Source: TH5896 sp049578985 (GTDB lineage Archaea; Thermoproteota; Nitrososphaeria; Nitrososphaerales; Nitrososphaeraceae). Taken from it: DNA of 64,000 nt. Below the pieces are notes generated by a model. It searched no databases. It was not told where the DNA came from and worked only from the letters and a program-made list of their open reading frames with translations. Below are positions 35,225-44,860 of this stretch, in pieces. The DNA is taken from positions 1 to 64,000 of the forward strand of contig JBAUMZ010000070.1 of the NCBI GenBank assembly GCA_049578985.1, read 5' to 3'. The stretch's first letter is position 1. Every line of letters starts with the position of its first letter. Both the position numbers and the translations under genes were made by a program.

Positions 35225-36039
35225 TTTTTTATGTTGAGATGCACATAAAAGTACGGAAAAAAATAGATGAAAGAGTGCATTCGCGACTTTTCCATGTAGG
35301 AATCGTATTGAAAGATTGTCCTATGGCTTTCTATCTCAGAGAATCTCATTGTGAAAAAAACGGATACAAACTATTAACTTGAATTCATACGCGAAAATGC
35401 TTCTAATAATGACGCGAAGATCGTTCTCTAGCATGCTGAACAACTGCCGAGATCGCCGCCCTTTCTTGGTCAATTAGTAATACAGAGATGGTTTGAAATC
35501 AGTCAAATTGAGCAATCCAATGTCGACTAAACTTTCTAGACACTCGGCTGTCTGGGGATCAGTTTAGCGTCATGCCCAACACAGGTTTGACTTCGGAGTC
35601 CGAAAAGTGAGTGGAAGATATCATCCCGAGGGTGTCCTTGACTATGTCATGATGATCACGCTGCGGCATTAGTTGGGAAATTATTAATCTGATGGTTGTG
35701 CATGGGAATGGACAAACCGAATACGGATTAGGTTCATGCTGCATCAAATGTGTGTGGTCCAGGAAAGACCTCCTAAGTAGATTCTAGGCTGTTCGTGCTA
35801 TTGCTCCTTTTGCTCAAGGGGAGATGTCAATGCATGGATGACATGACTGAATTATTTATGCGAAGCAATTTAATCATAGATATGATAAAATTGCTGTAGT
35901 CATATCGTTGTTAGTTGTCGCAGTGATTTATAGTTCGAGGAGGGGCATAAAGATTTGATAGACGTATTTATGTACAGGATATCCTGCGAACAAACCATTT
36001 TATTGTACGCGCACCCGATACTATTATTGAGCCTCAAGA
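35225..36039. other. 815-bp region with no convincing gene
   Basis: A minus-strand frame at 35559-35744 (61 residues, ending SEVKPVLGMTLN) is the only candidate. It is preceded by no clear promoter and has no recognised family; it may be the remnant of a longer protein. The segment between 35400 and 35760 is richer in G+C than the surrounding intergenic DNA. Confidence 0.35.
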
Positions 36040-37221
36040 TTGACACATGAGCACTCTCACTACAGCCCGCTTGAAATTGAGCCATTTGATCTAAAGAGCA
36101 AGATGGATTCTGGTGAAAATTTATACATTTTGGACGTTCGGACACCTGAGGAATACAATAGCTGGAAGATTAGTTACGATAAACATGTTGAACCCTCTCT
36201 TGTACCTTTGGAAAAATTATCCTTCGATGAACAAATCAGAAAGATCCCTAAAGATAGAGAAGTGATCACTGTTTGTTCTCATGGGATCAGATCAAAGATG
36301 GCTGCAGAGTACCTATCGCAACTCGGATATAATGCCAAGAGTATAAGAGGGGGAATGGTTGCTTGGAATAAGGTAAATGATCTGGCATTGGTACCATCCC
36401 ATACAGATTTCAATTTGAAGATCTGGCAGATAAGGCGAATTTCAAAGGGTTGCATGACCTATTTGATTTCTTATTTTAGTGATGCAGTAGTAATTGATCC
36501 CCCATGTAGTTCGGCAGCTTCAATTTACGACATTGCGAAAAAGGGTAACCTTCGAATTAAGGCTCTAATCGAAACACATAGACACGCAGATCATTTGTCT
36601 GCTTCGATGACTATCGCTAAGGAAACTGGTGCCGTTCTCTACCTTAGCCCTCAAGAAGAATATGTAACAGAACAGAACGGATTAGACATGGCCTTCCTTA
36701 ATGATGGTCAGAGGATTGAAATCTCTAATGGGCAATCTCTTGAGGTAATCCACACACCTGGACACACAGTTGGCAGTATGTCTTTCAAATTAGAAACTCT
36801 GTCAGATCAGAATGAACATGGCAAAAGAGAAACGTTTCTCTTTAGCGGGGATACACTCTTTATTGATGGGATCGGAAGACCTGATCTGCATGATAAGGTC
36901 GATGAATTTTCGCGAACTCTTTTTCTTACCTATAAGAAGCTCGCGTCATTACCTGATGATGCAGTAGTATTGCCTTCCCATTACAGCAAGAATATGAAGC
37001 ACGAAGATCCGATTTTCAAAACGATCGGAGAAATAAAAGCGTATTTAAGGGCATTTAGAATGGATGAAGCCGAATTCATTAGTTATGTGGCATCTAGCAT
37101 ACCTCCGCAACCCATGAATTACAAGAGAATATTGCGGTTAAACAAAGATCTACCCCTCTGTAATAGCTTGCAACTGGACGATTTAGAAGCAGGGCCAAAT
37201 TCGTGCGGAATCCAAGGTTGA
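36040..37221 (+). CDS. Rhodanese-metallo-beta-lactamase fusion (persulfide dioxygenase-like)
   Basis: This 393-residue fusion joins a rhodanese domain (residues 10-115, catalytic Cys79 in VCSHGIRS) to a metallo-beta-lactamase domain (130-390). The latter has THRHADH (179-185), HTPGHT, SGDTLFIDGIGRPDL and the final SHY ligand. The MBL part resembles ETHE1/persulfide dioxygenases, which oxidise glutathione- or CoA-type persulfides with iron; the rhodanese would pass sulfane sulfur. The domain order is the reverse of the common bacterial PDO-rhodanese fusion. Start TTG 36040; ATG 36046 is out of frame. Single gene. Confidence 0.83.
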   Translation: MTHEHSHYSPLEIEPFDLKSKMDSGENLYILDVRTPEEYNSWKISYDKHVEPSLVPLEKLSFDEQIRKIPKDREVITVCSHGIRSKMAAEYLSQLGYNAKSIRGGMVAWNKVNDLALVPSHTDFNLKIWQIRRISKGCMTYLISYFSDAVVIDPPCSSAASIYDIAKKGNLRIKALIETHRHADHLSASMTIAKETGAVLYLSPQEEYVTEQNGLDMAFLNDGQRIEISNGQSLEVIHTPGHTVGSMSFKLETLSDQNEHGKRETFLFSGDTLFIDGIGRPDLHDKVDEFSRTLFLTYKKLASLPDDAVVLPSHYSKNMKHEDPIFKTIGEIKAYLRAFRMDEAEFISYVASSIPPQPMNYKRILRLNKDLPLCNSLQLDDLEAGPNSCGIQG

Positions 37222-37482
37222 AGACCCTTGTTTAACTTTAAATGGCTGGAGACGATGGTAAGTATCGAAGAAATATTTGCAATGTAAAGCGTCAAAAATG
37301 ATCCATCCTCTTATTTTTGCATTCAGGTAGTTACACATTTAATTTTCAAACCAGACAGTACTTACTGACTAGACGTTATGAAAACAACAAGGTGGTAACA
37401 CTCTGGCTACCAGTGCCAATTCTTCGCTTCATTTAGACAACAGAAAGAATAAGAACTATAACTAGACCTAATATCGCTACAA

Positions 37483-37511
37483 AACAAAGTATCTTCTGAA
37501 CAAAGTATCTT
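37483..37511 (+). repeat. Short tandem repeat at the end of the Nudix gene
   Basis: AACAAAGTATCTT occurs at 37483-37495 and 37499-37511 (16-bp period, CTG between), overlapping the stop of the minus-strand Nudix gene. It may be chance or a transcription-end element. Confidence 0.5.
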
Positions 37512-37974
37512 ATGTGGTATGCAATGATCCTGCCACACTCTCATAAGCTTCTTTCAACTTAGGCACAGTGTTATATCTCCAAAGTTCATTCATGGTTATC
37601 CATTTAAACTCATCGTGTTCTCTACTGAGGATTACTTTCCTGCTTATTGATTGGAAGAGGTATGGATGGACATTATATGAGGTATCCGGATTTTCTGGGT
37701 CTATTGCCGCAAGCACATCGCCTGATCTCACTAGTTTTATTTTGCTGCTATCCAAACCTGTTTCTTCGTAGATCTCCATAATGGCTTGTCTAAGCGGATC
37801 GTTATTTTCTATGTAGCCACTCACAGCTCCCCATTTTTCCTTCATAGTTTTCACGCTATTGCTTCGTCTAAGGATTAATATTTGACCATCAAATTCCAAG
37901 AATGCGGTTACTACATCGATCCATGGGAGCTTTGGCATCCTTCTATCAAGATTCAGAGACCCACCTAAGAACAT
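37510..37974 (-). CDS. Nudix hydrolase with a degenerate Nudix box
   Basis: This 154-residue Nudix-fold protein has the box region at residues 53-74 (GYIENND then MEIYEETGL). The glutamates EE are kept, but the first Glu is Asp and the RE pair is ME, so metal binding is altered. N-terminal WIDVVTAFLEFDGQILILRR is the normal first strand pair. It may still hydrolyse nucleotides at reduced or shifted specificity, or may be a binding protein. ATG 37974; M13 is an alternative start. Confidence 0.75.
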   Translation of the reverse strand: MFLGGSLNLDRRMPKLPWIDVVTAFLEFDGQILILRRSNSVKTMKEKWGAVSGYIENNDPLRQAIMEIYEETGLDSSKIKLVRSGDVLAAIDPENPDTSYNVHPYLFQSISRKVILSREHDEFKWITMNELWRYNTVPKLKEAYESVAGSLHTT

Positions 37975-38091
37975 TGTCTACCACTACATAGCTATTAATA
38001 CATTAGACCGCTAGAATAAGGGAGCCCCACATACGTCTCAGATTTGTCTAGATCTCAAACTGTCTGGAACTGCTTTTCGAGAAGTAGTCAA

Positions 38092-38913
38092 TTATATTCT
38101 GACTACCTCCAGATCGGTTTTCTCTATGGTATCCAAAATGCTCTTTTTATATCTTCCAAGTCCCTTCCAATCTAAAAGAACATGTGTTATCCTTTCCGTG
38201 CTCCTGACTAACATCTGCTGAATCATCAGGCCGTCAATAAACTGCAAATTATTCTTGGTCGCAATGTATGCTATAGAAAAATCTGTCTCTCTAAGTATCT
38301 TGTTTAATTTTTCGGGATAATGCGTTCCACCTAAAGCCAAGGCTACTCTACTAGAACCTCTTACAGAGAATGAGGTTGAAACATTTAAAATGCCGTTGCA
38401 AACCACTCGGGCGGCATTAAAGTCCTTCCACTGTTCTGGTCCAGAACCGATTTCGACAAAAATGGTGGGTCCTTTGAGAGACGTAGGCCCATGATGTGTC
38501 GCTTCTAAAGTAATTTGATAATCAGGCACAGAAATTCGGTTTCGATATAATTCATTAAAATAAGCCTTCAAAATGGAAGGATCAACCATTCCCAATTCAT
38601 TTGACTTACCACCGTACAGAGTATCCTGAGAAAAGTTACCCGTGGAATGACATGTAAGAGAGGCTATTCCACTTAGTGACCTATGTCTTGAAAGAAAGAC
38701 AAATGATGGTGGTCGTCCACCAACGTTGTAATCCTGAAGGAAGAGCGGATCGTTGTTTGTTATGTAGAGTTTAACATTCCGATATTTGGATGATTCATAG
38801 ACCGGAGGATCGCTACTGGTCATTTGAAAATCCTTGTTTGATGTCAAGTAGTTTACCATGTTCATACCTGCTTCATCTTTTAAGGCTGCAATTAGCGAGA
38901 TGTTTTCTTCCAT
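38092..38913 (-). CDS. dtdA: D-aminoacyl-tRNA deacylase
   Basis: This 273-residue archaeal/plant-type D-aminoacyl-tRNA deacylase (DTD2/GEK1 family) recycles tRNAs mischarged with D-amino acids and can also remove aldehyde adducts. The family blocks are clear: FLSRHRSLSGIASLTCHSTGN, then ATHHGPTSLKGPTIFVEIG, ending with LGGTHYPEK. The His residues of these blocks bind zinc. The length is normal. ATG 38913; single gene. Confidence 0.9.
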   Translation of the reverse strand: MEENISLIAALKDEAGMNMVNYLTSNKDFQMTSSDPPVYESSKYRNVKLYITNNDPLFLQDYNVGGRPPSFVFLSRHRSLSGIASLTCHSTGNFSQDTLYGGKSNELGMVDPSILKAYFNELYRNRISVPDYQITLEATHHGPTSLKGPTIFVEIGSGPEQWKDFNAARVVCNGILNVSTSFSVRGSSRVALALGGTHYPEKLNKILRETDFSIAYIATKNNLQFIDGLMIQQMLVRSTERITHVLLDWKGLGRYKKSILDTIEKTDLEVVRI

Positions 38914-39066
38914 GAGAAGGGTGGGAGTGTCCCTACTATAAATTCGCTAACTAAGGTTCACTTGATAGTTGATTATTAAGCCCTAGGTTGAATTTGCCTC
39001 AGGGAATCGAGATTTAGTATTTAAAGCTCAAGATTGACAAATCTGCACCAAGATTATTCGACGTAA

Positions 39067-39076
39067 ATTTATAAAA
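39067..39076 (+). promoter_or_regulatory. TATA box of spt5
   Basis: ATTTATAAAA sits 32-41 bp before the spt5 ATG, giving a transcription start a few bases from the start codon. Confidence 0.5.
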
Positions 39077-39107
39077 TGCAATAATATATCGTAGTTACAT
39101 TCGCTAA

Positions 39108-39773
39108 ATGGATGCTAACTTACTTGACATTAATCGGAATATAGAAAAAGAGAAACTTGAGAGCAGTGGTAATTCTACGAATGTATCCGAAGACAGTAGC
39201 CTGGAAAGCGCGGCCTCAGAGGGCTTTGGGGATGAAACTCCTAGCAGCATACAGGAAAGCAATACGATAAACGAACCTGTCCCGGCCGAACCTATCGCTA
39301 AGACTAATGAGCACGCCACGCAAGATGTCACAAAGTCCAAATTTTTTGCTATCAGGATAACAGGTGGCCAGGAGCGAGTCGTCGCCAACATTTTAAACAC
39401 AAAAATTACTACAAATAAATTGAAAATTTTTTCGATTTTGGTGCTAGAAAACCTCAAAGGCTACATCATAGTCGAGGCACCTGACTCAAATGTAGCATAT
39501 GAAGCACTGAGCGGAGTGCGACACATTCGAGGACAAATACGGGGGGAATTGCCTTTTAAGGATATAGAGGGCTATCTTGTGAAGAAACCTGTGGTGACTG
39601 ATCTGAGCATAGATAATATGGTAGAGGTAATAGCCGGACCATTCAAATCCATGAAGGCAAAGGTAATCAGAGTTGACTACGAGAAACAGGAGGCAACAGT
39701 GGTTCTTCTCGATTCACCATATCAAATCCCAGTGACTGTTGATGCAAACTATCTCCGCAAATTGATTCAGTAG
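39108..39773 (+). CDS. spt5: Transcription elongation factor Spt5 (NusG homologue)
   Basis: This 221-residue Spt5 has an acidic, low-complexity N-terminal extension (about residues 1-78, Glu/Ser-rich) absent from most archaeal homologues. It is followed by the NGN domain (FFAIRITGGQERVVANIL, about 80-160) and a KOW domain (VEVIAGPFKSMKAKVIRVD, about 165-220). It binds the RNA polymerase clamp with Spt4 to aid processivity. It is just upstream of rpl11, the usual archaeal arrangement. Confidence 0.92.
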   Translation: MDANLLDINRNIEKEKLESSGNSTNVSEDSSLESAASEGFGDETPSSIQESNTINEPVPAEPIAKTNEHATQDVTKSKFFAIRITGGQERVVANILNTKITTNKLKIFSILVLENLKGYIIVEAPDSNVAYEALSGVRHIRGQIRGELPFKDIEGYLVKKPVVTDLSIDNMVEVIAGPFKSMKAKVIRVDYEKQEATVVLLDSPYQIPVTVDANYLRKLIQ

Positions 39774-39850
39774 CGTAAAGTGAGGCTCCAAATTAGATTA
39801 ATCGTTCATATTTCAGATTGAATAACGTATCCGTTGATATAGCATAATCA

Positions 39851-39859
39851 ATTTATATC
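39851..39859 (+). promoter_or_regulatory. TATA box of rpl11
   Basis: ATTTATATC, 26-34 bp before ATG 39885, shows that rpl11 has its own promoter besides any read-through from spt5. Confidence 0.5.
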
Positions 39860-39884
39860 CAGGTATGTCCCTTTCTTCCGGTGT

Positions 39885-40367
39885 ATGGGAGAGAAGAAAA
39901 GTATTTCGGCTCTTGTAAACGGTGGAGAAGCCAGTGCAGGCCCTCCTCTGGGCCCTTCGTTAGGTCCAATGGGTCTTAACGTGTTACAAGTTGTAAATGC
40001 AATTAATGAAAAGACTCGAGACTTTCCTGGCATGAAGGTACCAGTCAAGGTCGAAGTTGATACCGAAACGAAGCAGTTTACAGTAGAGGTAGGCATACCT
40101 CCGACTGCGGCCCTTATTGCAAAGGAAGGTGGGTTTGGCAAGGGGTCTGGTACTTCAGGAAGCGACTATGTTGGAGATTTGCCAATAGAAAAAGTTGTGA
40201 AAATAGCAAAGATGAAACTAGACGATTCATATGCGATTGACATCAAAGGAGTCGCTAAAGAGGTGATCGGATCCTGTTTAAGTATGGGAGTAAAAGTAGA
40301 TGGAAAACTTCCCAAAGATATTTTAGCTGAGATATCTAGAGGAAACTATGATGATAAGCTTGTATAG
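39885..40367 (+). CDS. rpl11: Large-subunit ribosomal protein L11
   Basis: This 160-residue uL11 binds the GTPase-associated region of 23S rRNA. Signature: GGEASAGPPLGPSLGPMGLNVLQVV at the N-terminal domain (proline-rich, methylated in bacteria), then the C-terminal RNA-binding domain (IEKVVKIAKMK and GSCLSMGVKVDG). It follows spt5. The ATG is at 39885, near-leaderless behind its own TATA box. L1, L10 and L12, its usual partners, are not immediately downstream, since the next gene is on the other strand. Confidence 0.95.
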   Translation: MGEKKSISALVNGGEASAGPPLGPSLGPMGLNVLQVVNAINEKTRDFPGMKVPVKVEVDTETKQFTVEVGIPPTAALIAKEGGFGKGSGTSGSDYVGDLPIEKVVKIAKMKLDDSYAIDIKGVAKEVIGSCLSMGVKVDGKLPKDILAEISRGNYDDKLV

Positions 40368-40429
40368 ATTTTAGTTTCCAGAGTTAATGTAAGTTGTTGA
40401 AATAAGATGCATCAATTGGTGAACATTAT

Positions 40430-41122
40430 CTACTTCTCCTTAGCGATTGTTGTGTTCGATACATACGCGTCTGAATCAGCTACAACTGAATAACTTCTTC
40501 CTTTCTGAGTTTGCAGTTTATCTATTATAGCCAATCCAAAACTTGCTCCAGAATTGCTTGGGATATCTTTCGGTTCGGCTAGGCCTCTCCCTATAGCTAC
40601 GACCTTACCATCCGTATCGTAAAGCGTAGCAATAGCGATTGAGTTATTAGCGCTAGCTTTTCCAGAATTGAATATGACACCATTGATATAATAGAACCCT
40701 AAAATATCTTGTCTAGAGGAGTCTACATTAATTTGGAGATCTTCGGGCTGAGGTCCGGCTTCTGTTCCATTTACAAATAGTTTAAAGTCCTTTACCTTAT
40801 CTACGGTTTTTTGGTCTATGAAAAGAATTTCGAAAGGGGATACAAAACCGGGATTGATGGTTCTTAATTCAGCAGATCTTTTGTATTCGTTTATGATTTT
40901 GCCTTCTGGATCAAAAAATGTAGCCCCAATCGTGACATTCGTCATAGCTTTGCTACCAATATTCTTCATTTCCCCAAGAACATGCATAATCTTGTTTTCA
41001 TCCACATAGTTGTAAACATGATTTATTTCGAGATTTTTTTGCGGAGTAGAGTATAAGTTAAGCGTCGTAGAAGACATGAAGATCAAAAATAGAATTCCGA
41101 ATAGGAGAATTTTTCCCTTCAT
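40430..41122 (-). CDS. Exported FxLYD-type domain protein
   Basis: This 230-residue protein has a signal peptide (ILLFGILFLIFMSSTTL, residues 4-20) followed by two similar beta-sandwich repeats. Each has the pattern 'hGEhKNIGSKAMTNVTIGATFFDPEGKII' and 'NGVIFNSGKASANNSIAIATLYDTDGKVV'. These match the FxLYD/DUF3426-like domain found in archaeal surface proteins. Probably extracellular and structural or binding. Single gene, convergent with rpl11. Confidence 0.68.
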   Translation of the reverse strand: MKGKILLFGILFLIFMSSTTLNLYSTPQKNLEINHVYNYVDENKIMHVLGEMKNIGSKAMTNVTIGATFFDPEGKIINEYKRSAELRTINPGFVSPFEILFIDQKTVDKVKDFKLFVNGTEAGPQPEDLQINVDSSRQDILGFYYINGVIFNSGKASANNSIAIATLYDTDGKVVAIGRGLAEPKDIPSNSGASFGLAIIDKLQTQKGRSYSVVADSDAYVSNTTIAKEK

Positions 41123-41360
41123 GTAATTGCACCTAAGGTTAGCAAGAGCTATCTAAAAAAGGGTTCACGTAATTTTTATCTCTTTATCAACAGTGACGAC
41201 AACTTAACGCTAGCAAATTCATATCCATCATCTCAAATGGTCCTATAATATGTTGAACTGCAGGATGGCACATGAGTATTCAGGATTTTAAAGTATTAAA
41301 TAACTATGTTAATCATAATATAAATAAAGGAACAGCCCGTTAATCACCTAAGACGAGGAT

Positions 41361-41792
41361 ATGGACGACAGAGCGGCTAATCACAGAGATGATGAAAATA
41401 TATCCAATAACGAGGGTTATGATAATTTAACCACCACTGCAAGAGATAATTTGTTGACATTAATGGATTCATTCATTCAACAAATCCTCAACATTAGAAA
41501 AACACTTTTAGGTGTTTCAGTCTCTGCTTTGATCTTAGCCCCTATCGCTATCGGTCTCTCGGTGTACTTGATAAGACATCCATCTTTCTTTGCAATACTA
41601 GAAATAGAGAACGAATTTGGTGCTTTATTAAGCATATTACTAGGTTCCGTCATTACAATTTCTAGTATCTGGCTCTATGCAGGAATAAAGCAATACAGAA
41701 AGATCGGTTCCTGGAATAGTCGATACATTGCCTACCTAAATGAGAAAAAGGAGATTAATAGAAAGATTTCATCTCAGTTTGGGTTAGAATAA
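41361..41792 (+). CDS. Membrane protein with two helices (143 aa)
   Basis: This 143-residue protein has a hydrophilic N-terminus, two membrane helices (about 50-70 and 87-112) and a basic, helical C-terminus (YLNEKKEINRKISSQF). A GAGG-type ribosome-binding site (CGAGG) precedes ATG 41361 and a TATA-like ATATAAATA lies about 40 bp up. Family unknown; likely a thaumarchaeal-specific membrane protein. Confidence 0.5.
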   Translation: MDDRAANHRDDENISNNEGYDNLTTTARDNLLTLMDSFIQQILNIRKTLLGVSVSALILAPIAIGLSVYLIRHPSFFAILEIENEFGALLSILLGSVITISSIWLYAGIKQYRKIGSWNSRYIAYLNEKKEINRKISSQFGLE

Positions 41793-41891
41793 GTTGTAAT
41801 TCAACAATTACAAGTAGATATAACTCTGGTATTAATAACTAGCACTTTTTTTAGAAATACAGGCCACTGATGCATATAGCCTACTTTTTGC

Positions 41892-42215
41892 CTACTTTGA
41901 ATCAGGGGCTGACTCACCTTGAATTCTTCTTCGCGGAAACATCTTCTCATAAGGGGCTAGTATGGTATTAAAAAAGCTTATACCTTGAGAAGTTGTCATG
42001 TAGACACTAACTGATTTCTTACCAATCAATCTTTCCTTTCTTGTAATCAGATTGTTTGATTCCATTTCATCGAGAATCACTTTATGTTTCTTGAGGTTTA
42101 GACCACAGAAACTTATTAATGCGGTCTGGTTTAATTCTCCATATTCTGCAAGTTTCAGAATAATATCTTCAACGATATAAATCCTGTCTCTGTATGATAC
42201 TGTAGAACCAGACAA
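41892..42215 (-). CDS. Winged-helix DNA-binding protein
   Basis: This 107-residue winged helix has helix-turn-helix at residues 25-55 (LNQTALISFCGLNLKKHKVILDEM) and a wing (ITRKERLIGKKSVSVYMTT), followed by a helix. It matches the small archaeal HTH_45-type regulators, which often self-regulate or control a neighbour. TTG start. It is convergent with the two-helix membrane gene. Target unknown. Confidence 0.65.
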   Translation of the reverse strand: MSGSTVSYRDRIYIVEDIILKLAEYGELNQTALISFCGLNLKKHKVILDEMESNNLITRKERLIGKKSVSVYMTTSQGISFFNTILAPYEKMFPRRRIQGESAPDSK

Positions 42216-42410
42216 CGTCGATGCTCCCGATTAGGTATATAGGTTATCCTACACTAATTCCATGTGTATATTTATTTAATGCATTGTGATTGTTAGATAC
42301 TTCAGACAGTAAGGTCTGGAAGCCTTTACATGATTCTGTTCGGAATTGTTTAGCATAATAAGAGTCTGATCCCCAATCATAAAGTTGAGAGTCATGAATC
42401 ACTTTCAAAT

Positions 42411-43400
42411 CTATTTCTTGCCGAGCGTACTAACTTGGGCAAGAAATGCCGTAAGCTGAATATCGGCGTGTGCCCCTACGCTAAGTCGATAGTCGTACTC
42501 GGCCATAAGCTCAGCGAATTTTCCAGGATCACTTAATTTCATTGAGAAAGCTTCTTGGGCCGCGTATTTTAAGAAGTCTTTTTCGGACATACCAAATACT
42601 TGGGTCAATTCTAGTAGCATCACTCTGGCTTCATTAAACTTACCCGCGAGGGCGAGCTTTATCACTTCACCTGCCTTAGATCTACCAGATAGACCAATAG
42701 ATAATTCCACCTTTTCAGAGGTCAAATTGCTATTAGTCGCCGCAGATTGCAGAATATTGATAGAATGGCGAAGATCTCCTGAGGTAGAATCGTAGATTCT
42801 AGAGAGGGCTCCAACATCAAATTCTATTCCTTCTTGTCTACAGATTTCTGATAAATGATCTACCACCTCCTGTTTAGGCAATCTGGTGAAGCGAAATATG
42901 ACACATCGACTTTGTATAGGTTCTATAAGTTGGGAAAGATAATTGCATATAATGATAAAACGTGTCGTCCTTGAACTATCTTCGATAATTCTTCTCAATG
43001 CGGTCTGAGCTTCAGAGGTCATCTCGTCAGCTTCATCAAGAATTATAATGCGATAGGGCTTATCATTGCTTTCAGTGGTAGATGAGAACTTCATTACAGC
43101 CGCGAATTCCTTAACACGCTCACGGACCATCTTTATACCGCGTTCATCAGAGGCATTCAACTCGAGAGTATCCCTTCTCCAATTTTCCCCCAACAATTCT
43201 TTGGCAATGCACAAAGAAGCCGTAGTCTTGCCAACTCCGGCGGGTCCTGCGAATATGAAATGGGGTAGTTCATTAGGTTTCTTGAGAAGATTTCGGAGTC
43301 CTCTGAGAATATCTCTTTGATTTACTATCTGTTCAAGTGTAGACGGACGGTATTTCTCTACCCACATTAAACTTGATATAACTTGATGCTTACTGGACAT
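42411..43400 (-). CDS. rfcS: Replication factor C small subunit
   Basis: This 329-residue clamp-loader AAA+ subunit loads PCNA onto primed DNA with RFC-large. Walker A GPAGVGKTT (52-60), Walker B DEAD (122-125), SRC arginine-finger motif, sensor-2 GDLR, and a C-terminal collar domain are all intact. N-terminal WVEKYRPSTL is the RFC box. No intein is present, unlike in some archaea. ATG 43400; the RFC-large gene is not adjacent in this window. Confidence 0.93.
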   Translation of the reverse strand: MSSKHQVISSLMWVEKYRPSTLEQIVNQRDILRGLRNLLKKPNELPHFIFAGPAGVGKTTASLCIAKELLGENWRRDTLELNASDERGIKMVRERVKEFAAVMKFSSTTESNDKPYRIIILDEADEMTSEAQTALRRIIEDSSRTTRFIIICNYLSQLIEPIQSRCVIFRFTRLPKQEVVDHLSEICRQEGIEFDVGALSRIYDSTSGDLRHSINILQSAATNSNLTSEKVELSIGLSGRSKAGEVIKLALAGKFNEARVMLLELTQVFGMSEKDFLKYAAQEAFSMKLSDPGKFAELMAEYDYRLSVGAHADIQLTAFLAQVSTLGKK

Positions 43401-43810
43401 GAACTTCTAAGCGGATTGTTGAAAGCAGAAAACAGAATATTAGCATTACTGTCCCTACTAATATTGGGGGGTCTATGAAATGTGGTGCACCATGCCTTGG
43501 ACCGTGGCCTCTAATTATTGGATGAATCTTCGTGAATGTACCACCCAGTAACTCATTTGAATGAAAATGCGGATAAGTCCTTCTGACTGATCTTTGGTGT
43601 CAGACGCGAGAGAACGCGGGCGGGCCAAAAAGTAGATGCAATTGGTAGAATCAGAGTATTGTTATTCTCGGAACACTTTGTATATCAATTTGCACTGGCA
43701 GGAGAGAGTTCGAAGTTATGGGACTTACTAGTTAGAAGTTATGGCAGGAAAGCATAAATTATCCCCATCTAATGGTAACAAAAATATTATAATTAACGAT
43801 ATTACCGGAC
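43401..43810. other. 410-bp divergent region with a GC-rich patch
   Basis: Between rfcS and nadE. A GC-rich patch at 43601-43626 contains CGCG-AGAGAA-CGCG and CGGGCGGGCC, notable in this AT-rich DNA, and could be a structured RNA or chance. GAAGTTATGG occurs twice, 43709-43718 and 43734-43743. Confidence 0.35.
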
Positions 43811-44590
43811 GTGACTGTAAGCTGCGAGGCTGTATGTAACTCAATAGAAAAATTTATCAAGAATGAACTACACGAGGCTAAACGTGAAAAAGTAATTGTT
43901 GGCCTAAGCGGAGGACTTGACTCGTCAGTTACTGCTTGTTTGGCTGTTAGAGCGTTATCAAATAGAAATGTGTTTTCAGTAATACTGCCTGATGTACCTA
44001 TAACCCCAAACTTGGATATAGAAGACGCATGTGAACTTGCAAGTAGTTTACGTATAGAACATAAAATCATGAACATTAACAATATCAAGTCAGAGTTCCT
44101 TTCCTGCCTTCCCATGGACACGTACGCGGAGGGGAATCTAACTGCCAGAATAAGGATGTGTATCCTATACTATTATTCATTCATCTACAATGGACTAGTG
44201 TTAGGAACTTCAGATAAGAGTGAGTTATTGCTTGGGTATTACACAAAGTTTGGAGACGGAGCGGCAGATTTGTTTCCACTTGGGGATGTCTACAAAACAC
44301 AGGTGAGGAGGCTTGCCGAGTATTTAGAAATCCCACTTTCAATCCGACGAAAGAAAAGTAGCCCTCGATTATGGAAAGACCAAACCGCTGAAGAAGATCT
44401 TGGGGCTAATTATGACGAAATCGATGAAATTCTTAAGAATCTGCAATCTACACGCCTAGGGGACACGGGAGATGAGTATTACGGTTACAAAGTTTCAAAT
44501 AAGAAGGTAGCCGGGATTGAACAAATAATCAAAAGAAATGCTCATAAGGGAAAGCCGTTAAAAATATGTAGTATTGACCGCAATTTCTAA
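43811..44590 (+). CDS. nadE: NH3-dependent NAD+ synthetase
   Basis: This 259-residue N-type ATP pyrophosphatase makes NAD+ from deamido-NAD+ with ammonia and ATP. The PP-loop SGGLDSS (about residue 34), GTSDKSELLLGYYTKFGDGAADLFPLGD and the downstream YKTQVRRLA are diagnostic. There is no glutaminase domain, so free ammonia is used. GTG 43811 is the start. Single gene. Confidence 0.93.
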   Translation: MTVSCEAVCNSIEKFIKNELHEAKREKVIVGLSGGLDSSVTACLAVRALSNRNVFSVILPDVPITPNLDIEDACELASSLRIEHKIMNINNIKSEFLSCLPMDTYAEGNLTARIRMCILYYYSFIYNGLVLGTSDKSELLLGYYTKFGDGAADLFPLGDVYKTQVRRLAEYLEIPLSIRRKKSSPRLWKDQTAEEDLGANYDEIDEILKNLQSTRLGDTGDEYYGYKVSNKKVAGIEQIIKRNAHKGKPLKICSIDRNF

Positions 44591-44763
44591 GCAACAGTTT
44601 CGATAGCAGATCCTTGGTCTATTATCAAAATATGAGACGGATAGTGTGCTGCACATTAGAATTCATTAGCCTCTCCACTATGCATAGAACTAATACTATA
44701 GCACTATGGTCACATAATTAATTTTTTATTTAACATAATCGCAATATAACTTTTTTTAAAAAA

Positions 44764-44780
44764 ACGTAATGGTATTACGT
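44764..44780. promoter_or_regulatory. 17-bp inverted repeat
   Basis: ACGTAAT-GGT-ATTACGT, perfect 7-bp arms, directly after the symmetric run TTTTTTTAAAAAAA. It lies about 290 bp from the TTG start of the zinc-finger gene (45067) on the far side, and downstream of nadE, so the target is not clear. Confidence 0.35.
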
Positions 44781-44860
44781 AAGGCTAATGGTATCCTTAA
44801 ATCAGTAATATACTAAAACACATTTATTATAAGTCCTGTATAAGAGAACCACTTATCTGG

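Noticed and set aside
37483..37511. Short tandem repeat considered as the start of a CRISPR-like array
   Set aside because: Only two 13-bp copies with 3-bp spacing, no spacers and no cas genes.
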